Assembly: GCA_002118135.1 (NCBI GenBank)
Contig: BDIU01000186.1
Span: 124,001 to 188,000 of the forward strand
Direction: 5' to 3'
DNA from: Trebouxia sp. TZW2008
Taxonomy: Eukaryota; Chlorophyta; Trebouxiophyceae; Trebouxiales; Trebouxiaceae
DNA: 64,000 nt
A model generated the notes under the pieces. It worked only from the letters and a program-made list of their open reading frames with translations, had not been told where the DNA came from and did not search any database. The translations under genes and the position numbers were made by a program. Below, in pieces: positions 21,959 through 32,171 of the stretch (positions are counted from its first letter, which is position 1; every line of letters begins with the position of its first letter).

Positions 21959-23088
21959 CTCTTCGCCTCCACCTGCTGTTATAGTGGTGGAACCAGAAAG
22001 AGAGCCAGCTATGGGTGACGCTCAGGGTTTGGCTGCAGCAGCAGACCTGCTGGAGGGTTTTGCAGTCGAGTGTGAAGCCAAAGAGCAGCTGCAGCAGAGC
22101 CTATCGTTGCGCCTTCTTGCCCTGCAGCTGCTGCTGCTTGTGTTGAAAGCACCCACTGAGCCACAATCAGCACTCAAGACTTCTGATGCAACAAGCAGCA
22201 AACTAGGCAAGTCATCAGCGCCTGATGTTGCTTCAGACGAGGCACACCAACACAGCAGCATCAAAGGCTCTGTGGGATCAGCACAGCAAGCAGATGTGCC
22301 AACAGCAGCATCAGCATCCAGAAAGCAGGCAAAGCATATCCTTGCCGACATGTACGCTAAGATTCAGGAGGCAGTACAGGTTCTGCGCAAGGACAACGAG
22401 AGTCAATCCTCGCCATACTGCTGGCAAGTGGTTTACGAGCTTGCGCTGGATTTGGCTCGCACAGGAGCCATGCAAGAGATCATTGGAAAGCTGGACTCTG
22501 CCCATGTGCCGTACTCACAGGTACTGTAGCCACACGACCCGCAATTGGGCAGCTACAGAAAAACTTATACTGTAAACTTGTACTGTGCAACGACCACGCT
22601 GTTCTGTGTGCTGACGCGCGTGCTGTCTTTGATGTGCTTGCTACACTCCAGCATGTCATCACGCAACACTTACTGCTGCTTGCTAACATGGCTTGCTAGC
22701 ATCATGTGCACTTGCGACATCCAGGCTGTTAATGCACAATAATGCTTGAGCGCTGACGCGTCGCTGACTGATCATGTGCCTAATCACCACTACTGACTGC
22801 GAGGAATGTAAACTTGCTTCATCTAACAATTCCACACAAGAGGTAGTCTTCAGAAAGTCACTGATGAGTATGACAGACTAGTGAACAACAGTTTGTGAAA
22901 TGTTGATGCAGGCAGTCCAGTTGTTGGTATTCTTACACAGTGTTGCAGAGAGGCTCTCAGTGCAGCCTCAACTAAAGCTTGTATCAACAGATAGGCTGCG
23001 TCTTCAGCAGTATAGCCTCCAGTTGAGGATTCGGCAGGCAGTTTGCAAAGCAGCCATGCAGGCCTCCAATGCATCTGATCTGCATTAA
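17559..23088 (+). CDS. ATG1: ATG1/ULK autophagy-initiating Ser/Thr kinase
   Basis: Starts autophagosome formation by phosphorylating other ATG proteins at the pre-autophagosomal structure. Eight exons: 17559-17792, 17891-18049, 18481-18964, 19599-19808, 20073-20269, 20864-20961, 21581-22520, 22912-23088 (TAA); phases close to 832 residues. Kinase domain 9-280: glycine loop [15 protein letters not shown] (K39), RDLKPQN (132), ADFGFA (D154), YMAPE. Then a low-complexity linker, and an acidic EDEGFVIV at 441-448 that fits an ATG8-interacting motif (F445, V448) and matches the position of the conserved one in plant ATG1. A glutamine run encoded by repeated CAG (about 21925-21958) precedes a C-terminal helical domain ([33 protein letters not shown]) like the MIT-type domain that binds ATG13. 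Introns 3 and 6 carry tandem repeats. Confidence 0.94.
18951..19200. repeat. About 60-bp tandem repeat seeded by the ATG1 exon 3 donor
   Basis: Four units of GGGCAAT..TCAGGTGTGC..TTGCTG run from the last coding codons of exon 3 into intron 3, at about 18951, 19014, 19072 and 19131. The first unit contains the real donor, so every unit repeats a CAGGTGTGC-like donor and creates competing cryptic sites. Confidence 0.75.
19415..19539 (+). pseudogene. Echo of ATG1 exon 4
   Basis: It begins 184 bp before the real exon 4 acceptor (19599), keeps an acceptor and stays open through [16 protein letters not shown] and FQQPLQG. It is one codon shorter, lacks the last third of the exon and ends without a good donor or matching phase, so I read it as non-functional. 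Confidence 0.8.
21037..21235. repeat. 96-bp tandem repeat in ATG1 intron 6
   Basis: Two near-identical 96-bp units start with GAGCAGCTGTCATTGG at 21037 and 21133, and a partial third follows. The length is a multiple of three, so a short frame stays open by chance. Confidence 0.85.
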
Positions 23089-24279
23089 ATTGCTTCCCCG
23101 TCAATATTATTTGCTTAGTGAAGGCTCTTTAATTGTACTATACCCTGTTCAAAGCTTCTGCCAGCTATATCTGCAGCGTTTTTGGCTGCATAGAGGCCCA
23201 GCCGGTGATATTGCATTGATTGCTTTTGTACAGGCAACATCTTTCAGTAGCATATGAATAACTTTAGCCTTGCAGGATATAGCTTGTACTTTATGCTTTG
23301 GCTTCCTGCCTTGTACAACATGTTCTTTTCTGACAGGTTGAAAGGCAGTACATGTGAAATTCATTTTGAGCAGTGCTTTGAATGTACTTGAAATGGCAGT
23401 GCTTTTCGGCAATCGTATGTATCATTACATTGCAATTGCTGACTGCTGACTCTGATTTAGTTTGCAGTAAAATCCAGGATTATCCTTATGTCACGTGATA
23501 TGTGAGTCGTCTGCGAGGTTCTGCAAACCTTGCGGAACGTAAATATTCATGTTATACACAGGCCAAAAATCTTATGCTTATGTCAGATTTTGCATTGCCC
23601 ATGTGGTGGTCTTGTGTAGTCATCAGGCCTGATCAAGTCGAAAACTTCAAGTTATCACTAGAGTACATCAAGTTCGACCAGTGTTGCCCATCTTGTCCTT
23701 CTAGCGCTTGGTGTGCACTTGGCACAGACTAATAATAAGGCAGTCAGCTGACCAGCTATGGGCATAGGTTGCCTGACGTTGCTGCATATCACATGACCAG
23801 ATATGCAGGCAGCTCCAACGGGCTACTGAGATTGGCACACATGCAAAGCATTGCATCCTTAAGCTTGTGCGTGGCACGTATCAATGCAATGATAAGCTGC
23901 AGCAGAGCCTCAGTGCTTCAGAGCACACATAGTGTTACAGAATGCTGTACAGTATAAGCAAATACACAATGTTGTTTCAATGAAAGCCTGGCGCTTGACT
24001 GCATCAACATTTACAAAGCTTCTGTGAATGGCAGACAAACATGTATCACGTGCAAGACTTGACACAAGAAAAATTTCATCTTTGTTCACTCGTCACCACT
24101 GCAACGACTGCACATCACTGCACCACACCACTATGACGTTTGTTAAGGTTGACGACGTCATCCTGCAGAACATGCATCTGAACAAACTGTACCAAAACAC
24201 AGGTGTCTCTGTCTGCAATGGACACACACACTACCACTGCTCAATAAAAAGGCAATATCTTCACTTGCAGTCTACACCT
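23089..24279. other. Convergent intergenic region, ATG1 / photolyase
   Basis: It holds the two 3' UTRs. Several short frames on either strand have no splice or family support. I see no gene. Confidence 0.45.
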
Positions 24280-27200
24280 TCACTGCCGTGGAGCAAAAAA
24301 GTCGCTGATTGCCTTCTGTGCAGACTTGCCCCCTATTTCAGTATCATCAGCCTCAACTCCCAGATTTCTGTATGTAACAACATCCAGCTTGTTACCAACA
24401 ACACTGGTGTCTCTTTTCCTGAGCTTGCCGTAGATTGGAGTCGACTCTGGCCCCATGGGTTTGTCAAATTGGCCATAGCACCAAAGAATCCCAGAGTATG
24501 AGCAGGGGTCACAGCCATCAAGAGCGTACTTGTGGTTCAGGAAGACTGTTCTCTTGATGGCTGTGTCAGGGTCAGGGCTCCAGGGCAGAATGGCTTTGCC
24601 CCAAGTCATGCGAATATTATTGTGCAGCTCCCCTGAGACAGCACACAAGCAACAGTCACAACACACAAGCTTTACTGAGATGCGCAGCATGTGCAGCCGA
24701 GCATTTACAGCAACCTGGGAGACAGACTGTTTGCTGCAGCTAAGCACGACAGTCCTGGGCAGGGTGCAGTCAACAATACCTGGGGAAAGAGCATAGACGA
24801 TGAATGTTGTATACCATACTGGAAAACAGTAATACAGCTTTTGATGGTATATGCTTTGCTGCAGACAGGTGCAGGGCGTGAGGCATCTTGACCCGCCTGA
24901 GCGTGTGACAAACAGACAGACAAGGAAGCACCTGTGAGAGCGAGCTGGTACTGAGCTGCATCCCAGATGGCATCCCCTGTCTCCCCTTTGTCCAGCTGCT
25001 CGTCTGTCATGACATGGGGCCGGCTGTCCCCTGTGTGCGCCTTCAGGGTGCTCTGAGCCCACTCTGGAAGCGCCTGCTACAGCCACATTGCATGCATGAG
25101 TTTGTCTGCACATGCGCCACACAATGATATTCTGCTTCAACCTTGAAGTAACACGAAGATTGCTACATTCCAGTACTTTTGTGCTTAGCTGCGACCACAC
25201 AAGTGAGCTCCTGCTGGGACAGCATGCTTTCTTGTCATGACATGGGGCCGCCTGGCCCCTATGTGCGCCTTGAGATTGCTCTGAGTCCACTTTGGCAGAG
25301 CCTGTCAAATACAGGTGGGATAAACTTGGTCAGATGAGCAAAAACGGGTGCCATTAGCCTCAGAGAGACGGTGGGCTTGCTCTTCTGAGTTGTGAGCTGG
25401 AGCCCTCCAGGCAAATGGGTCACTGCTGACAAGCCTGTTTCTGTCGTTCTGCAAGGTTAAAACTTTGACCCCATTGTGGCAGGGTGAGCATGATGTTGTT
25501 TCAGACCCATAAGATGTGCTGAATGCCAAGTAATGGCCACTACGTTACACTCTCTGTCATCACTAAAAGCTGCATCACATGCACGATGGCAGGAACTGTG
25601 AGCACCTGTGTGGACTCCAGCTCAGGCCAGTGCTGAAAGCAGAAGGCAGCATCACGTTCTTCATGACAGTAGTAAAACAGCTCCTGTGTGTCTTCCAGCC
25701 AAACCACATGGTTTCTGTCATGATACACAGCAGAGTCACATGCATCATGTCAGGATCTGGCAGCACCTGTACTTCAGCCTGGTCGCATTATATATTCTGT
25801 CATGATATACAGGTGCTGCTGATTTGAAACCATAGTCACGTGTTCCATGGCAGGGATTGGCAGCACCTGTGTGGATTCAAGCTCAGGCCAGTGCTGGAAG
25901 CAGAAGGCATAGCTTAGCTCACGCCACGTCATGAACTCATCAAAGAACTTGCGTGCCCCGTTGCTGCTGTTGCTTGCCAAGTCCCTTGCCACTTTGAAGG
26001 GCGATATCATGCCAAAGTGGTGGTAAGCTGCAGGCACAATTTGACGTCTTTAAAGTGTCTAGCATGATTGCTGCTGCTGTGCTTGTGTGCTGCAAATCTG
26101 GACTGCTATGTTGATCCATTGCATATCGCTGCTGCTGTGCTGTACTGTGTGCTGCAAACTTTGACTGGTAGGTCAATTTTCTTGCAAACAACATGGTAGG
26201 CAACATCTGGTTCGCATCTAGAACATGCGGTAGACAAGGCGCACCCTCTTAACTGGCAGGCAGTGCATGCAACACAGTAAGTTGCCTGCAACATGTGCTT
26301 GCAGGCAAATGCAGTGCAGCTTGATGCAATCTAGTTGAAAACGTCCAATGCTGTACAATATGTGTTAACGAGACATGCCACAGTCTTCAAAAACAACATG
26401 TCTGCTGGCAATTTGGCAAGCGAAGTAGTAAGTCTCACTACGAGACATCATGCAGACAGGTTGCAACGCTACTGTGTGAACACGATAACAAGGACAGCTG
26501 CTCAAACAGCAGGCTTTGCGTGAAGCACACCTGACTGCCTGCTGACAGCATTGCGCAGCATGGAGTTGTTGCGCTTGGCAGCGTACTGGTTCAGACCAGT
26601 CAGTTTGAACTTCTCCCAACGTGTGTAAGCAGCTGTGGAGCCACCAGTGGTATGCTGAATGCCTGCCACGCTCTGATCAATGCCCCTGCAAAAGTCAATG
26701 TGCATAAGGTGCTATGGAACTCAGCAAACACCTGGTCAAGATGCTTGCCTTACTCAAACGCACAAACAAATACGGGGACATGACTTGTAAGGACAGCCAT
26801 TTGCTGAGTCTCATTTGCACAGGTTGCATGTTCAAAGGTCAGGGCACATTTGCTGAGAAGAAAAGGTCGATGCAGATCCACAAAAAAGACAAAATAAAGT
26901 CGCACATAGGCTTCCGGACACCCGGAGTCGAACCAGGGACCTGTCGATCTCTGCTATGAACCAACTACAGTCGAACGCTCTGCCATCTGAGCTATGCCCG
27001 GGGAGTTGGCGAAAAGTCATTTTTTGCATGATATGAAGTTCAATAGTGGATGGCAACATACAAAAGTGATCAACAGGCGCTGATCGGCCGCTACCTGGAT
27101 TTCCGCAGCAACTCGGTGATGTCCACATCCTCTGCAGACAGGTCCAAGGGTTCCCATGCCAGATTGTCAGGCATGTACCGCTGCTGCTGACTGTCTGTTT

Positions 27201-30200
27201 GACTGCTTGTGCTGGCACCTGTAAGTCAGATACAGTTGGTCTCCAAATGTCTCACAAGCAGGACTTTCTGCAGCAGTCCAACTGAGCTTGTGAGAAGTTC
27301 TGAGTGAAATTGACACCAAAGTTGCACAGACGAAACTCACACATACCTGGCGCAGCATGCACAACCTATAGCAAAGAGCTGACCGGCTTCAAGAGCCCTA
27401 GCCTAACAGTGCTCCTGCTGCTTGTACAAGCACAAAGCATGACTACTGCCATGACCAGCACCACCTCTACACTTTTCAGCCATGATAGCAGCCTCTTTCC
27501 TTTGTGGAGCTCGCTGCACTTGTCATCAGTGCTAATCGGCATAAACAGTCCAGGTCCCCGAGTGATCTGGTCTGCAGGTCCTGATCATGGCAATAGTATC
27601 TGATGAGCTGCAGCTGATGATGCTGTTAGCATGCCATGCCAACACACAATATGTATGTCACTGATGTGGAGTGGCTGTTGGGCCTGCCTGCAACGCTTGC
27701 ATGTCAAGACAGTACTTCAGAGGGCCATGCTGCTCAGCTGCATCTCACTGATTCATGTTGCTGCAATTCCCTCAGCACAAGCAGTAGAAGCCGAAGTACA
27801 ATAAGAACAGATCACACATTCTAGCACAGGTGTGTGACCCAAAGAAAATATAGCTGCAAGAAGTATTTCACGCACCTTGTGCATTCGTGTACATGATGCT
27901 CAAAAATGAGTCAGCCCTGTGAGACAGGACTTGAACCATGCACACATACCACCTGTGCTAGAATGCATGATTCCTCACCTTGTCTTGCTCATTATTGTCA
28001 TTTGCTTTCGTGGAATCATGATATTGTAGTTTGTAGCACATACCTTGTGCATCAGGGTGATCTTCTGCCCCAGCAGCTGCTTTTTCATCCTGAGGGGCGT
28101 AGGGTGCAATTTTGCCAATTTGGCCAGAATCTGAGTAGGGCATGGAGTCCATGCGCTCCTTGCGTGGCTTCTCTGTTGCGCTCCTGAAGATGTATGCTTT
28201 GGATGTGGAGCACTTAACGGTCTGCATGGGCACCTGACAGGCTGTGTCTACTGCCAAGACCTTTGTGCCAGGAGGAGCCATTGCTGTCAACACCTGCACA
28301 GCAACGCCACCGAGTCAGCACAAACTCCCTCACAAGGCTGTGCTGTGGCGCATCTGAGTATGTCAGCCTTGCTTGTGGATGACTTGACAATCTGCATGGG
28401 CACCTGACAGGCTGTGTCTACTGCCAACACCTTCGTGCCAGGAGGAGCCATCGCTGTCAATACCTGCGCAGCAATGCCACCAAGTCAGCACGACCTTCCT
28501 CACAAGGCTATGCTGTGGCGCTTCTGAATATGTCAGCCTTGCTTGTGAATCACTTGACAGTTGCATGGGCACGTGACAGGCTGTGTCTACTGCCAAGACA
28601 TTTGTGCCAGAAGGAGCCATTGCTGTCAACACCTGCAGATCAGTGCCTCCAAGTCAGAACGATTTTCAGTACAGGGCTCCTCTGCGGCGCTTCAAAAGAT
28701 GTATGCTTTGGATGTGCAGCACTTGACAGTCTGCATGGGCACTTGAGAGGCTGTCTCTACTGCCAGGAGCTTTGTGCCAGGAGATGCCATTGCAGTCAGC
28801 ACCTGCATTGGGTATGATCAAGTCAGCGTCTGCTGGAAACTTGTGCCAGATGATGTTGTTGCTGTCAAAACCTACTCAGCAATGCCATCAAGAATACATG
28901 TTCTGCGAAGCCACTTGTGCAAGAAGGGTCACTGCTGTCAAAAACTGCGTTGCAGTATCATCAAAACAGTGTGTGCTGCCAGGGCTCTTGATGCCTTCAA
29001 GCAAGTCAATGCTGTGCTGTGTTCACAACGATTGCTGTAAATGTAGCATATGCAGCATGTGCTTGAGCTGGTCAAATGCCAGGCAGATGGCAGTCACCTG
29101 TAGATCATGAGCCTCAGGATCCACTGGCATGTCCTCAGTTACAACAACAGCTGTCCTTTGCACCAGCTGCATGAAATCACGCCAGCCCTGAGACGCTTCC
29201 AGCTTAACTCCACCTGCAAGGAAAAGCTTTCTTATGGATTTCTATGTTGGGCTGCTCTGGGCAAAGTGAAAACATCCTTTGGACAGCTGTCCTTTGCACC
29301 AGCTGCATGAAGTCACGCCAGCTCTGGGACTCTTCCAACTTGCTTTTGCCTGCAAGAGTGTGTGCAAGCACATTGACAACCTGTCTGCAAAATTTGAGGT
29401 GGGAGCTGATGCAGCAAAGCATGAGGTGCAGAGCTACTCTGATACATTATGAGCTGTGTAGACTTTGAAAGCTGCTGTAACGTCACATGCATCTCATGAC
29501 GTCTTGTACAAAAGAAGGCATGCATTGCAAGAAAAAGTCAGCGTGAACCCATCAAACCATGGTAGCAGACAATGGCAACCACACTTGCTACTGCATTGCT
29601 GATGCGCCGGAGTGGAAAAACAACTGAGTTGGTGACCAAAAGGCCATTTGCTGGTCAATTGAATGTACATGTACATCCAGCATGGATTGGGACAAGAGGT
29701 CACAAACGGAATAGAACCGCACTTTCTGAGCCTGTGGAAGGCCCAGCTGCACCTTGCTCAGTTTCCACGGCTGTGCTAGCGCTTGGTGCATCCCCTGCTT
29801 GTGCATCATTTGATGCACCTGTTACACCCTCCAAGCATATCAACAGCTCAACCCCCTGAGTACGCACAAAGGTTGCCTTGCAAAGTGCGTCAATAGATGT
29901 CAATAGCAACATACTCTGTCTGCATGAAGCTGTTGACATAATGCAAGCGACCTGGCTCATCCTGCCAAAGTATGAGCTGCTACTGTTGGGCTGACTGCTG
30001 CAGCATAACAATTGTTTGCGGATTACAGGTCTGGGCAACACTTGCGACGGCATTGCAAACGCTGAATGGCCATGAACCATCTTGCCGTGTGGGCAGCCAG
30101 TAGTTCTGCAATGGCCAAAGACAGGAGAGGCAGTCTGTCTAATTTGCTCAATCTGATAAACATGTGAACCGTCCTTGCTCTGAAGTGAAGGAACATATTG

Positions 30201-31564
30201 CAGAATGGTTTTTTGAGTTTGATAGTGATTATGGCATTACTATGGCTGATGCTACTATGCCTTGTTATGGCATCAATATGGCTATGTTTTGCAACAAAAA
30301 GATACCTGGGCTCTGAGCTCACGCTGAGTGTCCCTCAAGCCTTCCAACCAGAACTTGAACCTGCGCTCTGTTGGGTAAGGGTGGCTTGTCAGCACAAACG
30401 CTACCACCAGCAATGGCAGGCTTTGCTGCTTGGCCTCATGTCTTGCCACATCGAGCGCTGGGTTCTCATGACCCCTGATTGCAGTCCGCATCCAGTATAG
30501 CACAAACTCTGGCTTGGTGTTGTGAAGCTGGCCAGTGTGGCTGTGGGGCTGTTGCGCAGCTGATGCAAGGGCTGCTGTGGAGGGCCCTGCCCTCCGACAC
30601 AGCCGCACTCGCTCTGTGATCCATGATGGCAGATCCTGACTACTTGAGGGATCATAGGCTGTGTCGTTTGAGGAAGCCAAACCAGCTTGCTTCTGCTTCT
30701 TTGGAGTGGCATCAGCCGCAGGACCTGATCAGACAATTCATCAGTTTACATTGCATTATGCTGCTTTGGAGAGGCATCAGCAGCAGGACCTGACCAAATG
30801 TCTCGTCAGTTTCCATTGCATTATACTTTGATGAGAATACACCATTGCACGTCTTACTGACACACATTTGAATGAAAAGAAAGGGAGTTTGCTTGGATAT
30901 GACTATTGTCGATGTGTTGCATAGCAGCTGTAGCAAATAAGTAGAACAGCATTCATGATTTGAATGATTATGCAACTAGGAATGCAATGCCACATGCATG
31001 TCTCCATGACTTGATCAGACAACATTGATGAAATCAGGATGCTGCCTGACCTGCGTTTTCAATTGCCCGTTTCAGTTTCTTTTGTTCCCTGGAATTGCGT
31101 TCTGTTTCAATCGCAGGCATGCTGCCCCATTTGGCGACCGCCACTTTCTCAAGCTGCATGCAGCACTGTGTCAAGAGGTGTAGCTTGATTTGCGCAGTGT
31201 TTCAAACCCAGTGTGATACCTCTGCTGTGCTGTACAGTTTGGTGGGAGTAGCATTTTTGTATCTTCGGTTTGCCTTTTCCTCATAGGCAAGAGGCTCAAG
31301 CTGCATGAGGGCCAGATGGGTCAGTGCAAGGACACAAACTGGCAATGGAAGTGGGGCTGATCAAAGGCTCACATCTTTTTCTGTTAGGCAGTAAAACTCT
31401 TTGGCGTTGGTTTTCTGCATACGTGTTTGAGTGCCGCCAGCGCCCTGTGCATCGTGCGACATAGCATATGCACTGAAAGCACGCTGAATGGGTCGGGCAG
31501 GAGAATGAACGGGCGTGCCGAGGCGTACGGTCCGAGGAAAGGTTGGACGCAAAGCACGCAGCAT
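24280..31564 (-). CDS. DNA photolyase / cryptochrome family protein with C-terminal PIP box
   Basis: A light-driven DNA repair flavoprotein or relative. Twelve exons: 31373-31564, 31220-31300, 31051-31153, 30306-30724, 29819-29855, 29098-29213, 28044-28293, 27095-27218, 26531-26685, 25867-26027, 24932-25073, 24280-24632 (TGA); 710 residues, all phases consistent. The N-terminus (MLRALRPTFPRTVRLGTP) looks like an organelle transit peptide. The photolyase alpha/beta domain starts near 198 (FVLYWMRTAIRGHENPALD), followed by LAVDTACQVPMQ, GGSTAAYTRWEKFK, YHHFGMISP, FDEFMTWRELSYAF, AIWDAAQYQLALTG, LHNNIRMTWGKAILPW and LNHKYALDGCDPCSYSG. These motifs fit the cyanobacterial/plant At4g25290-type group, here without the alpha/beta-hydrolase. 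The tail QKAISDFF (699-706) is a canonical PCNA-binding PIP box. Introns hold echoes of exons 4, 6, 7, 10 and 11, and a tRNA-Tyr. Confidence 0.94.
25230..25301 (-). pseudogene. Echo of photolyase exon 11 5' half
   Basis: Starts 228 bp upstream of the real acceptor (25073). It keeps acceptor-like sequence and a readable ALPKWTQSNLKAHIG (real: ALPEWAQSTLKAHTG), then diverges. It has no donor. Confidence 0.85.
25590..25785 (-). pseudogene. Two echoes of the photolyase exon 10 3' end
   Basis: The exon 10 end FCFQHWPELESTQ with its donor recurs ending at 25606 (well preserved, with CHEERDAAFCFQHW before it) and, as a short remnant, at 25767. They lie downstream of the real donor at 25867, 261 and 100 bp away. 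Confidence 0.8.
26913..27001 (-). tRNA. tRNA-Tyr (GUA) with a 16-nt intron
   Basis: Minus-strand cloverleaf: acceptor CCGGGCA/TGTCCGG with one G-U pair, D stem GCTC/GAGC, anticodon loop CTGTAG, T arm CCTGG/CCGGG around TTCGACT, discriminator A. The GTA anticodon is at 26966-26968, and a 16-nt intron (26949-26964) follows position 37, the canonical place for eukaryotic tRNA-Tyr. The outer pair of the anticodon stem is a T-C mismatch in my fold. A T-run (26891-26894 on the complement) can stop Pol III. The gene sits inside photolyase intron 8, same orientation. Confidence 0.93.
27905..27965 (-). mobile_element. tRNA-like dispersed repeat R3 with intact box B
   Basis: Minus strand reads TAGCACAGGTGG (box A-like), then 12 bases on GGTTCAAGTCC (box B consensus). 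The boxes are too close for a real tRNA, so this is a shortened SINE head or a tRNA relic. It lies in photolyase intron 7. Confidence 0.5.
28346..28946 (-). repeat. Ladder of exon 7 echoes in photolyase intron 6
   Basis: The real exon 7 acceptor is at 28293. Copies of its 5' 115 bp with the acceptor start at 28463, 28632 and 28802, spaced 170, 169 and 170 bp, followed by shorter remnants near 28871 and 28945. The copies keep LTAMAP.GT..LAVDTA.-like reading but accumulate stops and losses. A near-perfect nucleosome-length periodicity is visible. Confidence 0.9.
29268..29349 (-). pseudogene. Echo of photolyase exon 6
   Basis: Starts 136 bp upstream of the real acceptor (29213) and retains SWRDFMQLVQRTAV, then diverges. 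No donor. Confidence 0.8.
30757..30800 (-). pseudogene. Echo of the photolyase exon 4 acceptor
   Basis: A 35-40 bp copy of the exon 4 start (GTCAGGTCCTGCTGCTGATG) lies 65 bp upstream of the real acceptor at 30724. Confidence 0.75.
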
Positions 31565-32171
31565 GTCACGAGCTGTGCTTGTCGTGGCGATAACATCTAC
31601 GCATTTGACTGTCGCGCAGGATTCTCAATGCATGACTCAGTCATTTACTGCAAACTTGCAGGCAATATCGGTGGACCCAAGGCATGCAGGCAATTGTTGG
31701 TTTGCTGTGAATTTGGACTGACGTGGCACGCACTGCAGTTGAGAATTGTCTGCCAAACCTGAGAACAATGTGCTGAACGTTGGGCATGGGATGCACTGCG
31801 CCAAGCAAATTGATGCGTCACAAAACGAAAACTTGCATGTCAACTTGCTGAGAATGAATAACATTCTGAAGGACACTTGCAATGGCTGAGGTGGCAAGGC
31901 AGGCAGCCTGAGGCCTGTGTATGTGAGGTGGCGGGTACAAGGAAAATGGTAGCTTTAAAAACATAAATCCAGCCATGCACAGCATGCATGCCTGGTTGAG
32001 CGCTTCATTTATGGATGCTGCCTTTGCAGCAAAAGCGTGCACAGCAAGCTTGCTTTGTCGCAATCTCGCAGCCCAACTGGATGTCTGCCAGCAATTATGT
32101 TGTATCATGTTCGTGACTAGAGATGTACGGCGTGGGCGCTGACATAGCTGCCTGTAGCTAATGTACATATG
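31565..32171. promoter_or_regulatory. Intergenic region between tandem photolyase and TraB genes
   Basis: Contains the photolyase promoter (CpG-bearing sequence around 31500-31620) and the TraB 3' UTR. No gene is recognisable. Confidence 0.4.

Noticed and set aside
24633..25308. One long 342-codon minus-strand gene from 25308 to 24280
   Set aside because: The frame runs through two introns; photolyase motifs and phases show that only 24280-24632 and, in another frame, 24932-25073 are exons.
27005..27165. A second tRNA next to tRNA-Tyr
   Set aside because: No further box A/box B pair or cloverleaf can be formed.
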